The position numbers and the translations under genes are program-made. The notes below the pieces were generated by a model that saw only the letters and a program-made list of their open reading frames with translations, ran no database searches and had not been told where the DNA came from. Source: Pseudoteredinibacter isoporae_A (GTDB taxonomy: Bacteria; Pseudomonadota; Gammaproteobacteria; Pseudomonadales; Cellvibrionaceae). Taken from it: DNA of 64,000 nt. Below, one piece after another: positions 1 through 8,867 of this stretch. Numbering within the stretch: the stretch's first letter is position 1; each line of letters opens with the position of its first letter. The DNA is taken from contig NZ_BAABWJ010000006.1 of NCBI RefSeq assembly GCF_040372805.1, positions 62,001-126,000 on the forward strand, given 5' to 3'.

Positions 1-1
1 C

Positions 2-1513
2 GATTACTCTCAGCTCGAACAAGGACTCGACGGTGTCTTGCAGGCCGAGCATCAGTGGGGATTGAGCTGGTTGAATCACGATGAGCGTGTGCAATGGTTA
101 AAAGACTGGTTGAAACAACACCGCCATGAGAAGACCTTACTGATCTGCCACCACGCCGATACGGCACTAGATCTGGAATCTCATATCCGTTTGCGCATGG
201 GCCTGGCCAGTGCCGTCTTCCACGAAGGCATGAGCCTGCTGGAGCGTGATCGCGCCGCCGCATACTTTGCAGACCAGGAAGACGGTGCCGATATTTTGAT
301 CTGTTCGGAAATTGGCAGTGAAGGTCGTAACTTCCAGTTCGCCAAGCATTTAGTGTTGTTCGACCTGCCAAGCAACCCTGATTTGCTGGAACAGCGTATC
401 GGCCGCCTGGATCGAATTGGTCAGGAAAATACCGTACACATTCACGTGCCTTATTATCAAAGCACTGCGCAAGAAGTGTTACTCAACTGGTACCACCAGG
501 GTTTAAATGCCTTTGAACACGCCTGCCCGGGTGCTCACCATTTGCGTCAGCAGTTTTCCGATACGTTGAATCAAGCCTTAGGCAATGCCAGCGCCGATCA
601 TTCGGCCTTGCATCAACAAACGGCCGAAGCCCGAGAAGCGTTGAACGCTAAACTCGCCGAAGGTCGCAATCACTTGTTGGAGCTGAGTTCTTTCAACAAA
701 GCGCACGCCGATGAGCTGGTTCAAAACATCAGCGAACATGAAAACGACGGTGAGCTGCTGGATTATCTGGAAAGTGTTTTTGACAGCTACGGCGTCGACA
801 GCGAAGGCCACAGTGAAGCCACCTTGATTATGCGCCCCGGCGATCATATGCGCGAAGGTCACTTCCCCGGCTTACCCGAAGATGGCTTTACTGGTACTGT
901 CAGCCGCCAGAAAGCCCTGCACCGCGATGACATGCAGTTCTTAAGCTGGGAGCACCCCATGGTTGTGGGGGCGATGGATATGATTCGCAGTGGTGACAAA
1001 GGCAACACCTGTATTTGCAGCATTAAACTGCCCCCACTGAAAGCCGGCAATTTATTGCTGGAAGCCATTTTCACCATGAGCTACCAGGCACCGAAGCATT
1101 TGCAACTCAGCCGTTACATGCCCGTACAGGCGGTTCGCATTGTGGTCGATGCCAATGACAAAGATTTCTCCAACATCATCAAGGTGGAGCATTTCAATCA
1201 ACTGGGGCAAAAGATTCCCAAACGCACGGCTCAGGAAATTGCACGTCAGGGCCGCGATGCCATTACCAGCTTGATCGACAAAGCAGAACACATGGCGGCT
1301 CCCGAACAGGAGAAGCAACGCCAAGCGGCTTTGGATCGAGCCAATGACCAACTCGGCGAAGAAATTGAACGCCTGCAAGCCTTGGCCCAAGTGAACCCCA
1401 ATATCCGCCAGGAGGAAGTGGAGCACTTGATTGAAAAACGCGAGTTGATTCGTGAGTCCATCGCCAGCGCCCAACTCAACCTCGATGCCATTCGCATCGC
1501 ATTAACGACCTGA
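2..1513 (+). CDS. rapA: RNA polymerase-associated ATPase RapA (3' part)
   Basis: The reading frame is open from the window edge, so this is the C-terminal 503 residues of a protein that is about 950-970 residues in this family. The visible part begins just before the second SNF2/helicase lobe. It contains the helicase-C region and the arginine-rich motif QRIGRLDRIGQ, which contacts ATP across the two lobes. After that comes the RapA-specific C-terminal domain (roughly visible residues 160-500), ending in a charged helical stretch. RapA (HepA) is a Swi2/Snf2 ATPase that binds RNA polymerase and promotes its recycling after termination. A TTG at 38 gives an apparent start but lies inside the helicase domain and is not the real one. 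A terminator-like hairpin follows directly. Confidence 0.95.
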   Translation, partial: DYSQLEQGLDGVLQAEHQWGLSWLNHDERVQWLKDWLKQHRHEKTLLICHHADTALDLESHIRLRMGLASAVFHEGMSLLERDRAAAYFADQEDGADILICSEIGSEGRNFQFAKHLVLFDLPSNPDLLEQRIGRLDRIGQENTVHIHVPYYQSTAQEVLLNWYHQGLNAFEHACPGAHHLRQQFSDTLNQALGNASADHSALHQQTAEAREALNAKLAEGRNHLLELSSFNKAHADELVQNISEHENDGELLDYLESVFDSYGVDSEGHSEATLIMRPGDHMREGHFPGLPEDGFTGTVSRQKALHRDDMQFLSWEHPMVVGAMDMIRSGDKGNTCICSIKLPPLKAGNLLLEAIFTMSYQAPKHLQLSRYMPVQAVRIVVDANDKDFSNIIKVEHFNQLGQKIPKRTAQEIARQGRDAITSLIDKAEHMAAPEQEKQRQAALDRANDQLGEEIERLQALAQVNPNIRQEEVEHLIEKRELIRESIASAQLNLDAIRIALTT

Positions 1514-1522
1514 TGACGCTAT

Positions 1523-1550
1523 GCTGCGTCTGCAAGGCGCAGCTTTTCTT
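1523..1550 (+). terminator. Rho-independent terminator after rapA
   Basis: GCTGCG (1523-1528) pairs with CGCAGC (1538-1543) around a 9-base loop and is followed by TTTTCTT. It starts ten bases after the rapA stop, so the downstream small gene at 1570 is reached by read-through or has its own promoter. Confidence 0.65.
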
Positions 1551-1569
1551 ATCTTTCTGGAAACACACT

Positions 1570-1851
1570 ATGTTTATTTTCTCTGTCACGGCCAAATCCA
1601 AAAAAGATCAGCCAGGCTTTAAGGCCGGAGACAGCATTCCGTTTATTGTTTACATCGATTTTAAAGACATGTTCGGCGCAGAAAAACTGTGCCAGATTTT
1701 TCTGTTCAAGGAAGGCTTTCACGATATTCATATCGAAAAGCGCAAACTGATTCCCAATGACAAATTGGACAGCCAGCTGATTGCCCAGGACAAAGCACTG
1801 GCTGAGGCACTGGACAGTGGCTATATGATTCAGATGTTTGACGCCCACTAG
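1570..1851 (+). CDS. Small conserved-looking protein of unknown function
   Basis: This 93-residue soluble protein starts MFIFSVTAKSKK and is read from the ATG at 1570. The frame could extend back to 1513, but that would run through the rapA terminator hairpin, so the internal ATG is preferred. It has no signal peptide or membrane segment. It contains alternating hydrophobic strands, a lysine-rich N-terminus and an acidic C-terminal half ending MIQMFDAH. I do not recognise the family. It sits between rapA and an RNA pseudouridine synthase on the same strand, which hints at RNA metabolism only by position. Confidence 0.7.
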   Translation: MFIFSVTAKSKKDQPGFKAGDSIPFIVYIDFKDMFGAEKLCQIFLFKEGFHDIHIEKRKLIPNDKLDSQLIAQDKALAEALDSGYMIQMFDAH

Positions 1852-1874
1852 GTCGAGACCACGCCCCGCTAGCC

Positions 1875-2714
1875 ATGAGTGACGTACAGGAATATCACCT
1901 CAGTATCGATGGCGAGAATACCGCCCTCAGTCCCTTGGACCTGCTTACAGAATGCAGCGGCTTATCGCGCAGCACCATCAAACAAGCCATGAGCAGAGGC
2001 GCAGTTTGGCGTCAGCGAGGCAAAAAAGTTCTTCCCCTACGTCGCAACAGTAACAACAGCGAAGGCATCGAACAGCTGCACTTTTACTATCAGGCCGATA
2101 TTCTCGCTCAAGTACCCCTCCCCATCGAACGCCTCAAGGACCTTAACGACTACAGCGTGTGGTTGAAGCCCAGAGGCATGCGTTCACAAGGCAGCCGCTT
2201 TGGAGATCATTGCGCACTGGTTCGAGTGGCCGAACAGGCAATCGATCGGCCTTGCCGAATCGTTCACCGGCTGGATCAGGATGCCTGCGGTTTAATTTTA
2301 CTGGCCCACAATAAAATCGCTGCCCGCCATCTGAGCGAGCTTTTTGCCGAACACCGCATTGAAAAGCGTTACCACATTGTGGTCGAAGGTGATTTTCCGG
2401 AACAGACGCAAGTGGCCGAACAGGCACTGGATGAGAAACCGGCCTACAGTGAATTCACCAAACTGAAAACCCTGGATGGCAATAGGAGCTTGGTCGAAGC
2501 GCATATTAAAACCGGCCGGAAACATCAAGTCAGAAGGCACGCCGCCCTACTCGGCCACCCAGTAGTTGGGGATAAGCGATATGGCGAATCGGCCACGTTT
2601 CAATCCCCGTACCCACTTCAACTTTGTGCCCAACAACTACGCTTTTGTGATCATCGAGAACAGGAACAAGATTTTCGTATCAACAGCCAAGCTTGGCTCG
2701 ACGCCAGCCGTTAA
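1875..2714 (+). CDS. RluA-family RNA pseudouridine synthase
   Basis: A 279-residue enzyme expected to isomerise uridine to pseudouridine in rRNA or tRNA. The family signature HRLDQDACGL is present, with Asp134 as the predicted catalytic aspartate. The N-terminal ~60 residues, including LTECSGLSRSTIKQAMSRG, look like an S4-type RNA-binding segment. The C-terminal part carries the family-typical RKHQVRRHAALLGHPVVGDK region that closes the active site. The sequence identifies the superfamily; I cannot tell which of RluA, RluC, RluD, TruC or an RluA-like orphan it is. The stop is 2 bases from the end of the convergent chromate transporter gene, and I see no terminator in that gap. Confidence 0.85.
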   Translation: MSDVQEYHLSIDGENTALSPLDLLTECSGLSRSTIKQAMSRGAVWRQRGKKVLPLRRNSNNSEGIEQLHFYYQADILAQVPLPIERLKDLNDYSVWLKPRGMRSQGSRFGDHCALVRVAEQAIDRPCRIVHRLDQDACGLILLAHNKIAARHLSELFAEHRIEKRYHIVVEGDFPEQTQVAEQALDEKPAYSEFTKLKTLDGNRSLVEAHIKTGRKHQVRRHAALLGHPVVGDKRYGESATFQSPYPLQLCAQQLRFCDHREQEQDFRINSQAWLDASR

Positions 2715-2716
2715 CG

Positions 2717-3949
2717 TTAAAATAGCAACGCACTGCCTTGTATCAGCAACAATATTGGCAAGAGAAATATCACCGGCAGCTTCATAACACGCAACACATA
2801 AAAACCCGCGACAACCACAAGCAAATCCACTATCGAGTGAATCGCACTCAGCAATACAGGCTGGTAAAAACTCGCGGCCAGCAAACCCACTACGGCCGCA
2901 TTAACCCCTGCAACCGCCGCAGCGAGTTTCCGCTGTTGCAACAGCGTTTGCCATACCGGCAATACCGCCAACACCAATAAAAAGCCCGGCAGAAAAATAG
3001 CCAATAAAGCCACAGCGGCTCCGGCAATCGAAAAAGACTCGGGCCCGGCTATGGCGCCCAGATAAGCCGCAATACTGAACATCGGGCCCGGTACAATTTG
3101 TGCGGAACCATACGCCGCCAGAAATTCACCTTCGCTCACCAGTCCTGGCTCGAGTAAACTGCTTTGCAACAACGGCAGAACGACATGTCCACCACCAAAT
3201 ACCAAAGCTCCGGCCTGATAACATTCAGCCGCCAGCGTCAACAATACCGGCACACCCTCCTCACCCCCCAACACAGGAGGCGTAACTGACAACAACAGCA
3301 ATAACAAAAAGAAAACGCCCGCAAACAGCATCGAGCGAGGCTTGCTCTGTTCAGGGCTTTGTCCAACACGGCTGGGTACCTCTGTTGTCGGGTTAGGACT
3401 GTTTACGGCAAACAGCCCCAACAAGCCCGCCACAATCAGGCAAGGCCAAGGCCCTACAGCACTGAACAGCAACAGCAGGGTCACGCCGACCGCGATTAAA
3501 CGCTTAGCCCAAGTATCGCAAAGGTTCTGCCCCATACTCCACAGGGCATCGGCCACAATAATCACCGCCAGCAGTTTAAAACCTTGCAGCAAAGCTTGGT
3601 TTAGGGAATCAGGAAGATACGGAGACACCGCCAGCAATACGAGTAACAAAAACACAGAAGGCAAAGTAAATGCGACAAAGGCCGCAATGGCACCGGCCAG
3701 GCCTGCCCGACGTAAACCAATCGCAAAGCCCAACTGACTGCTGGCCGGGCCAGGTAAAAACTGACAAAGTGCCAGTAGAGAAGCAAACTCAGAGGCCGTC
3801 AGCCAGGCCTTGCGTTCAACAAATTCGTGCTGAAAATAACCGATATGCGCCACCGGCCCACCAAACGATGTTAAACCCAGCTTTAGAAACTGAATAAAAA
3901 CATCTCCCACACGGGCATTACTGCTCGGGGTTTCACTCGTCTGACTCAT
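2717..3949 (-). CDS. chrA: Chromate transporter, CHR (ChrA) family, two-domain form
   Basis: A 410-residue inner-membrane protein with about 10-12 hydrophobic segments and two homologous CHR halves. The N-terminal half has the signature LGLTSFGGPVAHIGYF and the QFLPGPASSQL motif. The C-terminal half repeats it as ALVFGGGHVVLPLL and QIVPGPMFSIAAYLG. Members export chromate using the proton motive force. The ATG at 3949 is chosen because GAAGG lies 4 bases upstream; the longer frame to 3976 has no ribosome-binding site. No chrB regulator is next to it, and the sterol-desaturase gene lies 108 bases upstream on the same strand. A long-chain, fused two-domain ChrA is the common proteobacterial form. 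Substrate is inferred from family only. Confidence 0.9.
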   Translation of the reverse strand: MSQTSETPSSNARVGDVFIQFLKLGLTSFGGPVAHIGYFQHEFVERKAWLTASEFASLLALCQFLPGPASSQLGFAIGLRRAGLAGAIAAFVAFTLPSVFLLLVLLAVSPYLPDSLNQALLQGFKLLAVIIVADALWSMGQNLCDTWAKRLIAVGVTLLLLFSAVGPWPCLIVAGLLGLFAVNSPNPTTEVPSRVGQSPEQSKPRSMLFAGVFFLLLLLLSVTPPVLGGEEGVPVLLTLAAECYQAGALVFGGGHVVLPLLQSSLLEPGLVSEGEFLAAYGSAQIVPGPMFSIAAYLGAIAGPESFSIAGAAVALLAIFLPGFLLVLAVLPVWQTLLQQRKLAAAVAGVNAAVVGLLAASFYQPVLLSAIHSIVDLLVVVAGFYVLRVMKLPVIFLLPILLLIQGSALLF

Positions 3950-4057
3950 ATCGCCTTCATACCTGTCCCACTGCATTTCTGTCGGAGGTTATTTTAGATC
4001 GCTCGCGTGACAGAACCAAGGCAATGGCTGATATTTATTCCCGGTGCAATGTCCGAC

Positions 4058-4984
4058 TCAGGACTGCTGATATTTTTCAGGGTTCGTGGCGTAATCCGCG
4101 GGTTTGTCTAATTTCCCTTTGTGAAACGGTGCCGAGCATTGACGTAAAAAAGTTTTTGGATATTCCGGGTTTAACAAACCAATATCTCCCACCTCTCGGT
4201 CTTTCGGCCAATAAAAGGTTCCGAACACCAGATCCCAAACAATCAGGTTGTTGCCGTAATTACTGTTGGATTCGCGAATCACTTTTGAATGATGAAAGCG
4301 ATGCAATTCCGCCATGGCAAACACATAATTTAAAGGCCCTAGCTTGAGCTGAATATTGGAGTGCTGAAATAAACCGTGAATACCAGTAGTCACAAAATAC
4401 AAGGCCAAAACCTCGGCATTCGCTCCCAGTAAAATAAATGGCAAGGTTTCAGGAATATGCAGCAGAATTTTTTCGAGCGGATGAAAACGAGCGGCATTCA
4501 ACCAGTACAGACGCTCAACACTGTGGTGGACCGCATGAAAACGCCATAAGAACGATAGTTCATGGGCCCAACGATGCACCCAGTAACGTCCGAACTCCGC
4601 CAACAGCAAGGCCAACACGAGCTGCAGTGCCAACGGCCATTGATGCGGCCAACTCTGCCCACTGAAGAACTGCAGGTTTTCACTGCACCATATCGTTGCG
4701 GACGCCAGAGCTGTCATCCAAAAAGCCGTCAACAGTCGAGGCCACAGCGACTGAATCAAGAACAAATAGATCACATCCGTCATCACGTCCTGATGACTCT
4801 CGCTCCAGACGTTCCGGTATGGCGTCCACCACTCCAGCCAAATCATCCAGGGAATGGTCCAGGCTATCATAACAACAAACGGCGCCAAGGCCGGGTTTTC
4901 CAGGGGGGTAAACAAGAGATAACAAGCGACCAGTCCCCCCGATAGCACAAGGGGAAACGCGATATAGGGCATAATTCGTTGCAT
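4058..4984 (-). CDS. Sterol desaturase / fatty acid hydroxylase superfamily protein
   Basis: A 308-residue integral membrane protein with hydrophobic segments near residues 5-25, 30-50, 75-95 and 120-140. It carries the histidine clusters of the diiron hydroxylase superfamily: HRWAHE, FHAVHHS and, near residue 245, HRFHHS. These coordinate two irons that activate oxygen for hydroxylation or desaturation of a lipid. The substrate could be a sterol-like, fatty acid, carotenoid or ornithine-lipid molecule; nothing in the sequence or neighbourhood decides it. The gene is divergent from the acetyltransferase gene at 5179, with a 194-base shared upstream region. Confidence 0.85.
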   Translation of the reverse strand: MQRIMPYIAFPLVLSGGLVACYLLFTPLENPALAPFVVMIAWTIPWMIWLEWWTPYRNVWSESHQDVMTDVIYLFLIQSLWPRLLTAFWMTALASATIWCSENLQFFSGQSWPHQWPLALQLVLALLLAEFGRYWVHRWAHELSFLWRFHAVHHSVERLYWLNAARFHPLEKILLHIPETLPFILLGANAEVLALYFVTTGIHGLFQHSNIQLKLGPLNYVFAMAELHRFHHSKVIRESNSNYGNNLIVWDLVFGTFYWPKDREVGDIGLLNPEYPKTFLRQCSAPFHKGKLDKPADYATNPEKYQQS

Positions 4985-5178
4985 AGAAGCAAGCCTCGAT
5001 GAGTATCTTTATTCTTATGGGAATCAATGTTACCCATTATTCACAATCAAGGTCAAGCAAGTACAAGATTCTCAATCGAACCATCGTATTAACAGGTGAC
5101 AGAGACTACGCGAAGCCCTAAGATGCGATCCTTTCGCCAAAGCCATGCTTTGCCTACCTCACCATAAGGAGCCCCAGA

Positions 5179-5823
5179 ATGAAGATTGATCTGGCCACAT
5201 GGTCCCGCCGCGAGCATTTCGAATTTTATCGGGAATTCCAAGAGCCCTACTGGGGCTGCTGCGTAGATTTGGAAATCAGCAAACTGCTCCAGCGGAGTAA
5301 AGAACAGGGATTCTCTTTCACCGCAGCCTTGTTGTTTGCCGCCACAAAAGCCGCCAATCAAATCGATAATCTGCGCTACCGCCTTGTTGGTGATGACGTG
5401 ATCGCATTCGACACCGTGCATATCTCCAACGTGTTTATGCGAGCGAATACGCTGTTCAGCTTTGGCTATGTTGAATACCGCAATGATTTCCAACAACACT
5501 GCAACGACTTCGCAAAAAAGCAGGAACATGCACGCAAGGCGACACAGATATTTATGGACGAGGAATCCGGGCAAGCAAACGCCCTTCATTTCTCAGCCCT
5601 CCCCTGGTTAAACTTCAGCAGTATGAGTCACGCCAGAGCGTTCTCCGCGTCCGAAGGTTGCCCCAAGATATCCATAGGAAAAATCAGCGAGCAGACAAAA
5701 ACCAAAACACTGCCCTTTTCCGTACACGTTCATCACGGCTTTGTAGATGGCTATCATATGTCCCAATACCTTGACGCCTTACAGGATCTATTAAACCAGC
5801 CAGATTGGGCTATACCCGCCTAA
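5179..5823 (+). CDS. Chloramphenicol acetyltransferase-family (CatA-type) enzyme
   Basis: A 214-residue protein of the trimeric CAT fold, matching the 213-219 residue length of CatA enzymes. The active-site signature HHxxxDG is present as HHGFVDG, with His186 as the predicted general base and Asp190/Gly191 following. The conserved N-terminal WSRREHFEFYREF also fits. These enzymes transfer acetyl from acetyl-CoA to chloramphenicol, but many chromosomal relatives have other or unknown acceptors. The start is supported by AAGGAG seven bases upstream. There is no plasmid or transposon context, which suggests an intrinsic chromosomal gene rather than an acquired resistance cassette. The true substrate is not determined. 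Confidence 0.85.
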   Translation: MKIDLATWSRREHFEFYREFQEPYWGCCVDLEISKLLQRSKEQGFSFTAALLFAATKAANQIDNLRYRLVGDDVIAFDTVHISNVFMRANTLFSFGYVEYRNDFQQHCNDFAKKQEHARKATQIFMDEESGQANALHFSALPWLNFSSMSHARAFSASEGCPKISIGKISEQTKTKTLPFSVHVHHGFVDGYHMSQYLDALQDLLNQPDWAIPA

Positions 5824-5842
5824 CCATCGAAACGAACTCTTC

Positions 5843-5861
5843 GCCCTCTCCGACAGAGGGC
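5843..5861. other. Hairpin after the CAT-family gene
   Basis: GCCCTCT pairs perfectly with AGAGGGC around a 5-base loop, 20 bases past the stop. There is no T-run on either side, so it is either a weak or Rho-assisted terminator or an mRNA-stabilising stem. Confidence 0.4.
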
Positions 5862-5951
5862 AACCATTTCTCTCAATCGCAAACTTCCACAATTAACACT
5901 TTAGAACCAATTTTAAAAATCATTATCCCGCTCAGTATTCATACAGAAAAC

Positions 5952-5967
5952 TGTGATACATTTCACA
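5952..5967. promoter_or_regulatory. CRP/Vfr-type binding site upstream of the adhesin gene
   Basis: The dyad TGTGA-TACATT-TCACA matches the CRP consensus core TGTGA-N6-TCACA in all ten conserved positions. Its centre is 64 bases before the adhesin ATG at 6024. I could not place an unambiguous -10 element, so whether it activates or represses is open. Confidence 0.65.
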
Positions 5968-6023
5968 CCTGCCTATCAAAGGGAAACCAAAAGCACCCTA
6001 CAGTTTGGGGAGGAGTCATCACA

Positions 6024-8867
6024 ATGAGCGATGAAACAGTGCCGGTAGCGAACGACACTCAAGCAAGTGAAGCACAATCAACACCGGTCCATGACATTGA
6101 AGCGCTCCTCGAAGGTGGCAAAAGCCTGGACGATATTTTAGATCTCGATCCGGCTGCTGCCGGCTCGGACACTGGCGGCAGCTCCAGCGTGGCCAATGCG
6201 GTACGTTTTGATTTAAACGGCACTCAAGTGATTCCATTAGCGGGTTTTGACACCCATGCCGCAGGCGATGCCTTATTCCCCGTACTGCCACAAGAACAAA
6301 ACACCGACAATGAGGTCTTTGCTGAACTCAGTGTTCGCATCATTGATGGTGGTGACGGCCGACTCAATCAAGAAGAAGCGCAATCTGTTCTTATTCAGGG
6401 CCAAGCCAGCGGTATTGAAGCTGCCGCGGGTAGCGTGATCAATCTGACCATCCGCAATCAAGATGGCTTAAGTTTGCTCGCTCGCGCCATTACGGATGCC
6501 AACGGCCAATACCAAGTCTCCATGGATTTAAGTTCCTTCCAGGATGGCGACCTTATCACTGCAATAGCCACACTGAGTGATCTCGCCGGTAATCAATTAA
6601 GCAGTCAAGATCAATCTCTTATTGATCTGAGTGTGCAAGGTGATATCCGTATTACCATCGATGATGGCGGCGATGGCGTAATCAATCAGGAAGAGCAAAG
6701 CGCGGTGACGATTCGCGGGCGCTATCGAGGAGACGAGGCACTACCTAACCAACAACTTATCATTACAGTTAGCGACGACAATGGCCAGCTCATTACGGTC
6801 CCCACCACACTCGACGATCAGAATAATATTGAAATCGTGGTTGACCTCAGTGGCTTCGAGGGTGAGGTTCGAGCAATTGCCCGCTTACAAGACCTCGCCG
6901 GTAATTCACTCAGTGCAGAAGATCGCAGCCGCATTGACGCCCTGCTCGACGGTGACCTCAGTATTGTCATTATGGACGGTGGTGATGAACTGCTGAATTT
7001 TTCCGAACTGACACATGTCGAGATTCGCGGACAAATCAGCAGCGAAGAAATTCAAAGCGGCTCAGCCGTCACGCTACTCATTCAGGATGAAAGTGGTCAC
7101 CTCATAGCGCAAACCGTTTTTGTCGACGATCAAGGCCAGTATCAAACCGTCGTGAATCTCAGCGATTTTCAACATGGCGACATCGTCTCTGCCACCGCAA
7201 GTGTTCAAGATGCTGCAGGCAATACCCTAATTGCCGAAGACCGCAGCAGAATCGATGCCCTTTATGACGGCGACATTCGTGTCAATATCATTGATGGAGG
7301 CGATGAACTCATCAACATCGCCGATGCCCAAAGCACCACGATCAGCGGGCAAGTGAATCGAGAAAACAGCGCCAGCCCAACCGTGCAGCTTCTGATCGAA
7401 GATCAAAGCGGAAACCGCCTCAACACTCAGGCCGATATATCAGCCGACGGCCAATATAGCGTACGGGTGGATTTCAACAGTTTCAATCAAGGGGATACCA
7501 TTACCGTCACGGCCAGCACTCAAGACATCGCCGGAAACACGATCAGCGCCAACGACACCTCCGTTCTCGAAGCGCCTGCCCCTCTGCCGTTGTTGCAGGC
7601 CAATGACGATGAACATGAATTTCACGGTCACGACATAACCGGCAATGTCATTAATGGCTCCGGTGCAGACCTCTATACCGGCCCGGTTCACATCAGTCGC
7701 ATCACCTATCGGGGGATCGACATTGATCTCAACACAGCAGTAACTATGCAAGCGGCTGTCACCAACAACGGACAGAATATCAACTACACAGTCTCTGCAA
7801 GTGGGCAACTCACCCTCAACAATATGGATGAGCAAAGTTACCTAACTTTTGATCAAAATGGCGACTACCAGTTTCAAGTCGGCACTCAGAACGTCGAGAA
7901 CAACGAGCAAATTCAATACACCCTAATGGATGGATTCGGCCAAAGTGACACCGCACGTTTAACCTTAATCGTTCCTACCAACAACGCAGATACCCTGACA
8001 GGCACCAATAACACCACCATGGGCGATACACTCTTCGGGCTCGCGGGAAATGATGACATTCGCGGGCTGGATGGCAACGATAATATTTCAGGTGGCAACG
8101 GCGCAGACAGCCTATACGGCGATGAAGGCGACGACCAAATCCAGGGCGATTCCGGTTTTGATGAACTTCACGGTGGTCAAGGTAATGACACGCTTGAAGG
8201 CGGCAATGGCAAAGATCGACTCTATGGCGACGAAGGCAACGACCACATCGACGGTGGAGCCTGGGACGACTTGATCTACGGCGGTATAGGCAACGACACC
8301 CTGATCGGCAATACCGGCATGGACATTATTCTCGGTGAAGACGGCATGGACAACATTCACGGCGGCGACTGGGACGACAGCATTTCAGGGGGTGACGGTA
8401 ATGACATCATTCGCGGTGGCCGTGGCCTGGATGTAATGGACGGCGGCGCAGGAAGCGACACCTTCATTTTTAACCAACAGGACAATGGCAGCAGCTCGCA
8501 AACGAATCAGGACACCATTTACCATTTCGACACCAGCGAAGACATCATTAACCTAACGGACCTACTGACAAACTACGACCCTGGCGCCGGCGATAGCATC
8601 ATCGACTTTTTGGATATACAGTTCCTCAGCATCGAACAAATGCTCCCCAATACCGATCACCAAAACGCCATACCCGGTAATGTGAGGCCAACCTTCAACA
8701 ACGGCACAGTAGATACCATCATTCGCATCGATATCGATGGCGACGGCTCCTTCAGCGGCAACACACAAGAAATTGTGTTAGCCGATTTGGATCTCAGCAA
8801 CCTGGGCAATAATGAAACCGACATCCTGCAAACCCTGATTAACCTTGGTGTGATTATTTATGATTGA
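6024..8867 (+). CDS. LapA/RTX-type secreted adhesin with Ig-like repeats and type I secretion signal
   Basis: This 947-residue protein is read from the ATG at 6024, which has GAGGAG 8 bases upstream; the frame is open back to 5805 but that stretch overlaps the acetyltransferase. Residues 1-75 resemble the end of a LapA-type retention module, with a possible dialanine cleavage motif PAAAG at 43-47. Four Ig-like repeats of about 105 residues follow, each opening with an IxDGGD-x-xxN motif (near 98, 206, 310 and 416) and ending in DLAGN- or DIAGN-type turns. Next is a cadherin/VCBS-like stretch (about 515-650), then roughly 13 calcium-binding RTX nonapeptides of the GGxGxD type (about 655-815). 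A type I secretion C-terminal target domain (TIGR03661-like) opens with AGSDTFIF. There is no Sec signal. Secretion would need an ABC exporter, membrane-fusion protein and TolC, none of which is nearby. It is probably a calcium-stabilised surface adhesin or biofilm protein. Confidence 0.85.
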   Translation: MSDETVPVANDTQASEAQSTPVHDIEALLEGGKSLDDILDLDPAAAGSDTGGSSSVANAVRFDLNGTQVIPLAGFDTHAAGDALFPVLPQEQNTDNEVFAELSVRIIDGGDGRLNQEEAQSVLIQGQASGIEAAAGSVINLTIRNQDGLSLLARAITDANGQYQVSMDLSSFQDGDLITAIATLSDLAGNQLSSQDQSLIDLSVQGDIRITIDDGGDGVINQEEQSAVTIRGRYRGDEALPNQQLIITVSDDNGQLITVPTTLDDQNNIEIVVDLSGFEGEVRAIARLQDLAGNSLSAEDRSRIDALLDGDLSIVIMDGGDELLNFSELTHVEIRGQISSEEIQSGSAVTLLIQDESGHLIAQTVFVDDQGQYQTVVNLSDFQHGDIVSATASVQDAAGNTLIAEDRSRIDALYDGDIRVNIIDGGDELINIADAQSTTISGQVNRENSASPTVQLLIEDQSGNRLNTQADISADGQYSVRVDFNSFNQGDTITVTASTQDIAGNTISANDTSVLEAPAPLPLLQANDDEHEFHGHDITGNVINGSGADLYTGPVHISRITYRGIDIDLNTAVTMQAAVTNNGQNINYTVSASGQLTLNNMDEQSYLTFDQNGDYQFQVGTQNVENNEQIQYTLMDGFGQSDTARLTLIVPTNNADTLTGTNNTTMGDTLFGLAGNDDIRGLDGNDNISGGNGADSLYGDEGDDQIQGDSGFDELHGGQGNDTLEGGNGKDRLYGDEGNDHIDGGAWDDLIYGGIGNDTLIGNTGMDIILGEDGMDNIHGGDWDDSISGGDGNDIIRGGRGLDVMDGGAGSDTFIFNQQDNGSSSQTNQDTIYHFDTSEDIINLTDLLTNYDPGAGDSIIDFLDIQFLSIEQMLPNTDHQNAIPGNVRPTFNNGTVDTIIRIDIDGDGSFSGNTQEIVLADLDLSNLGNNETDILQTLINLGVIIYD

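Noticed and set aside
5805..6023. Longer N-terminus for the adhesin
   Set aside because: The extension overlaps the acetyltransferase gene and covers the CRP-type site; the ATG at 6024 has a good GAGGAG.
8020..8460. Short periodic DNA repeats that could suggest a CRISPR array
   Set aside because: The periodicity is the coding repeat of RTX nonapeptides; there are no identical repeats with unique spacers.
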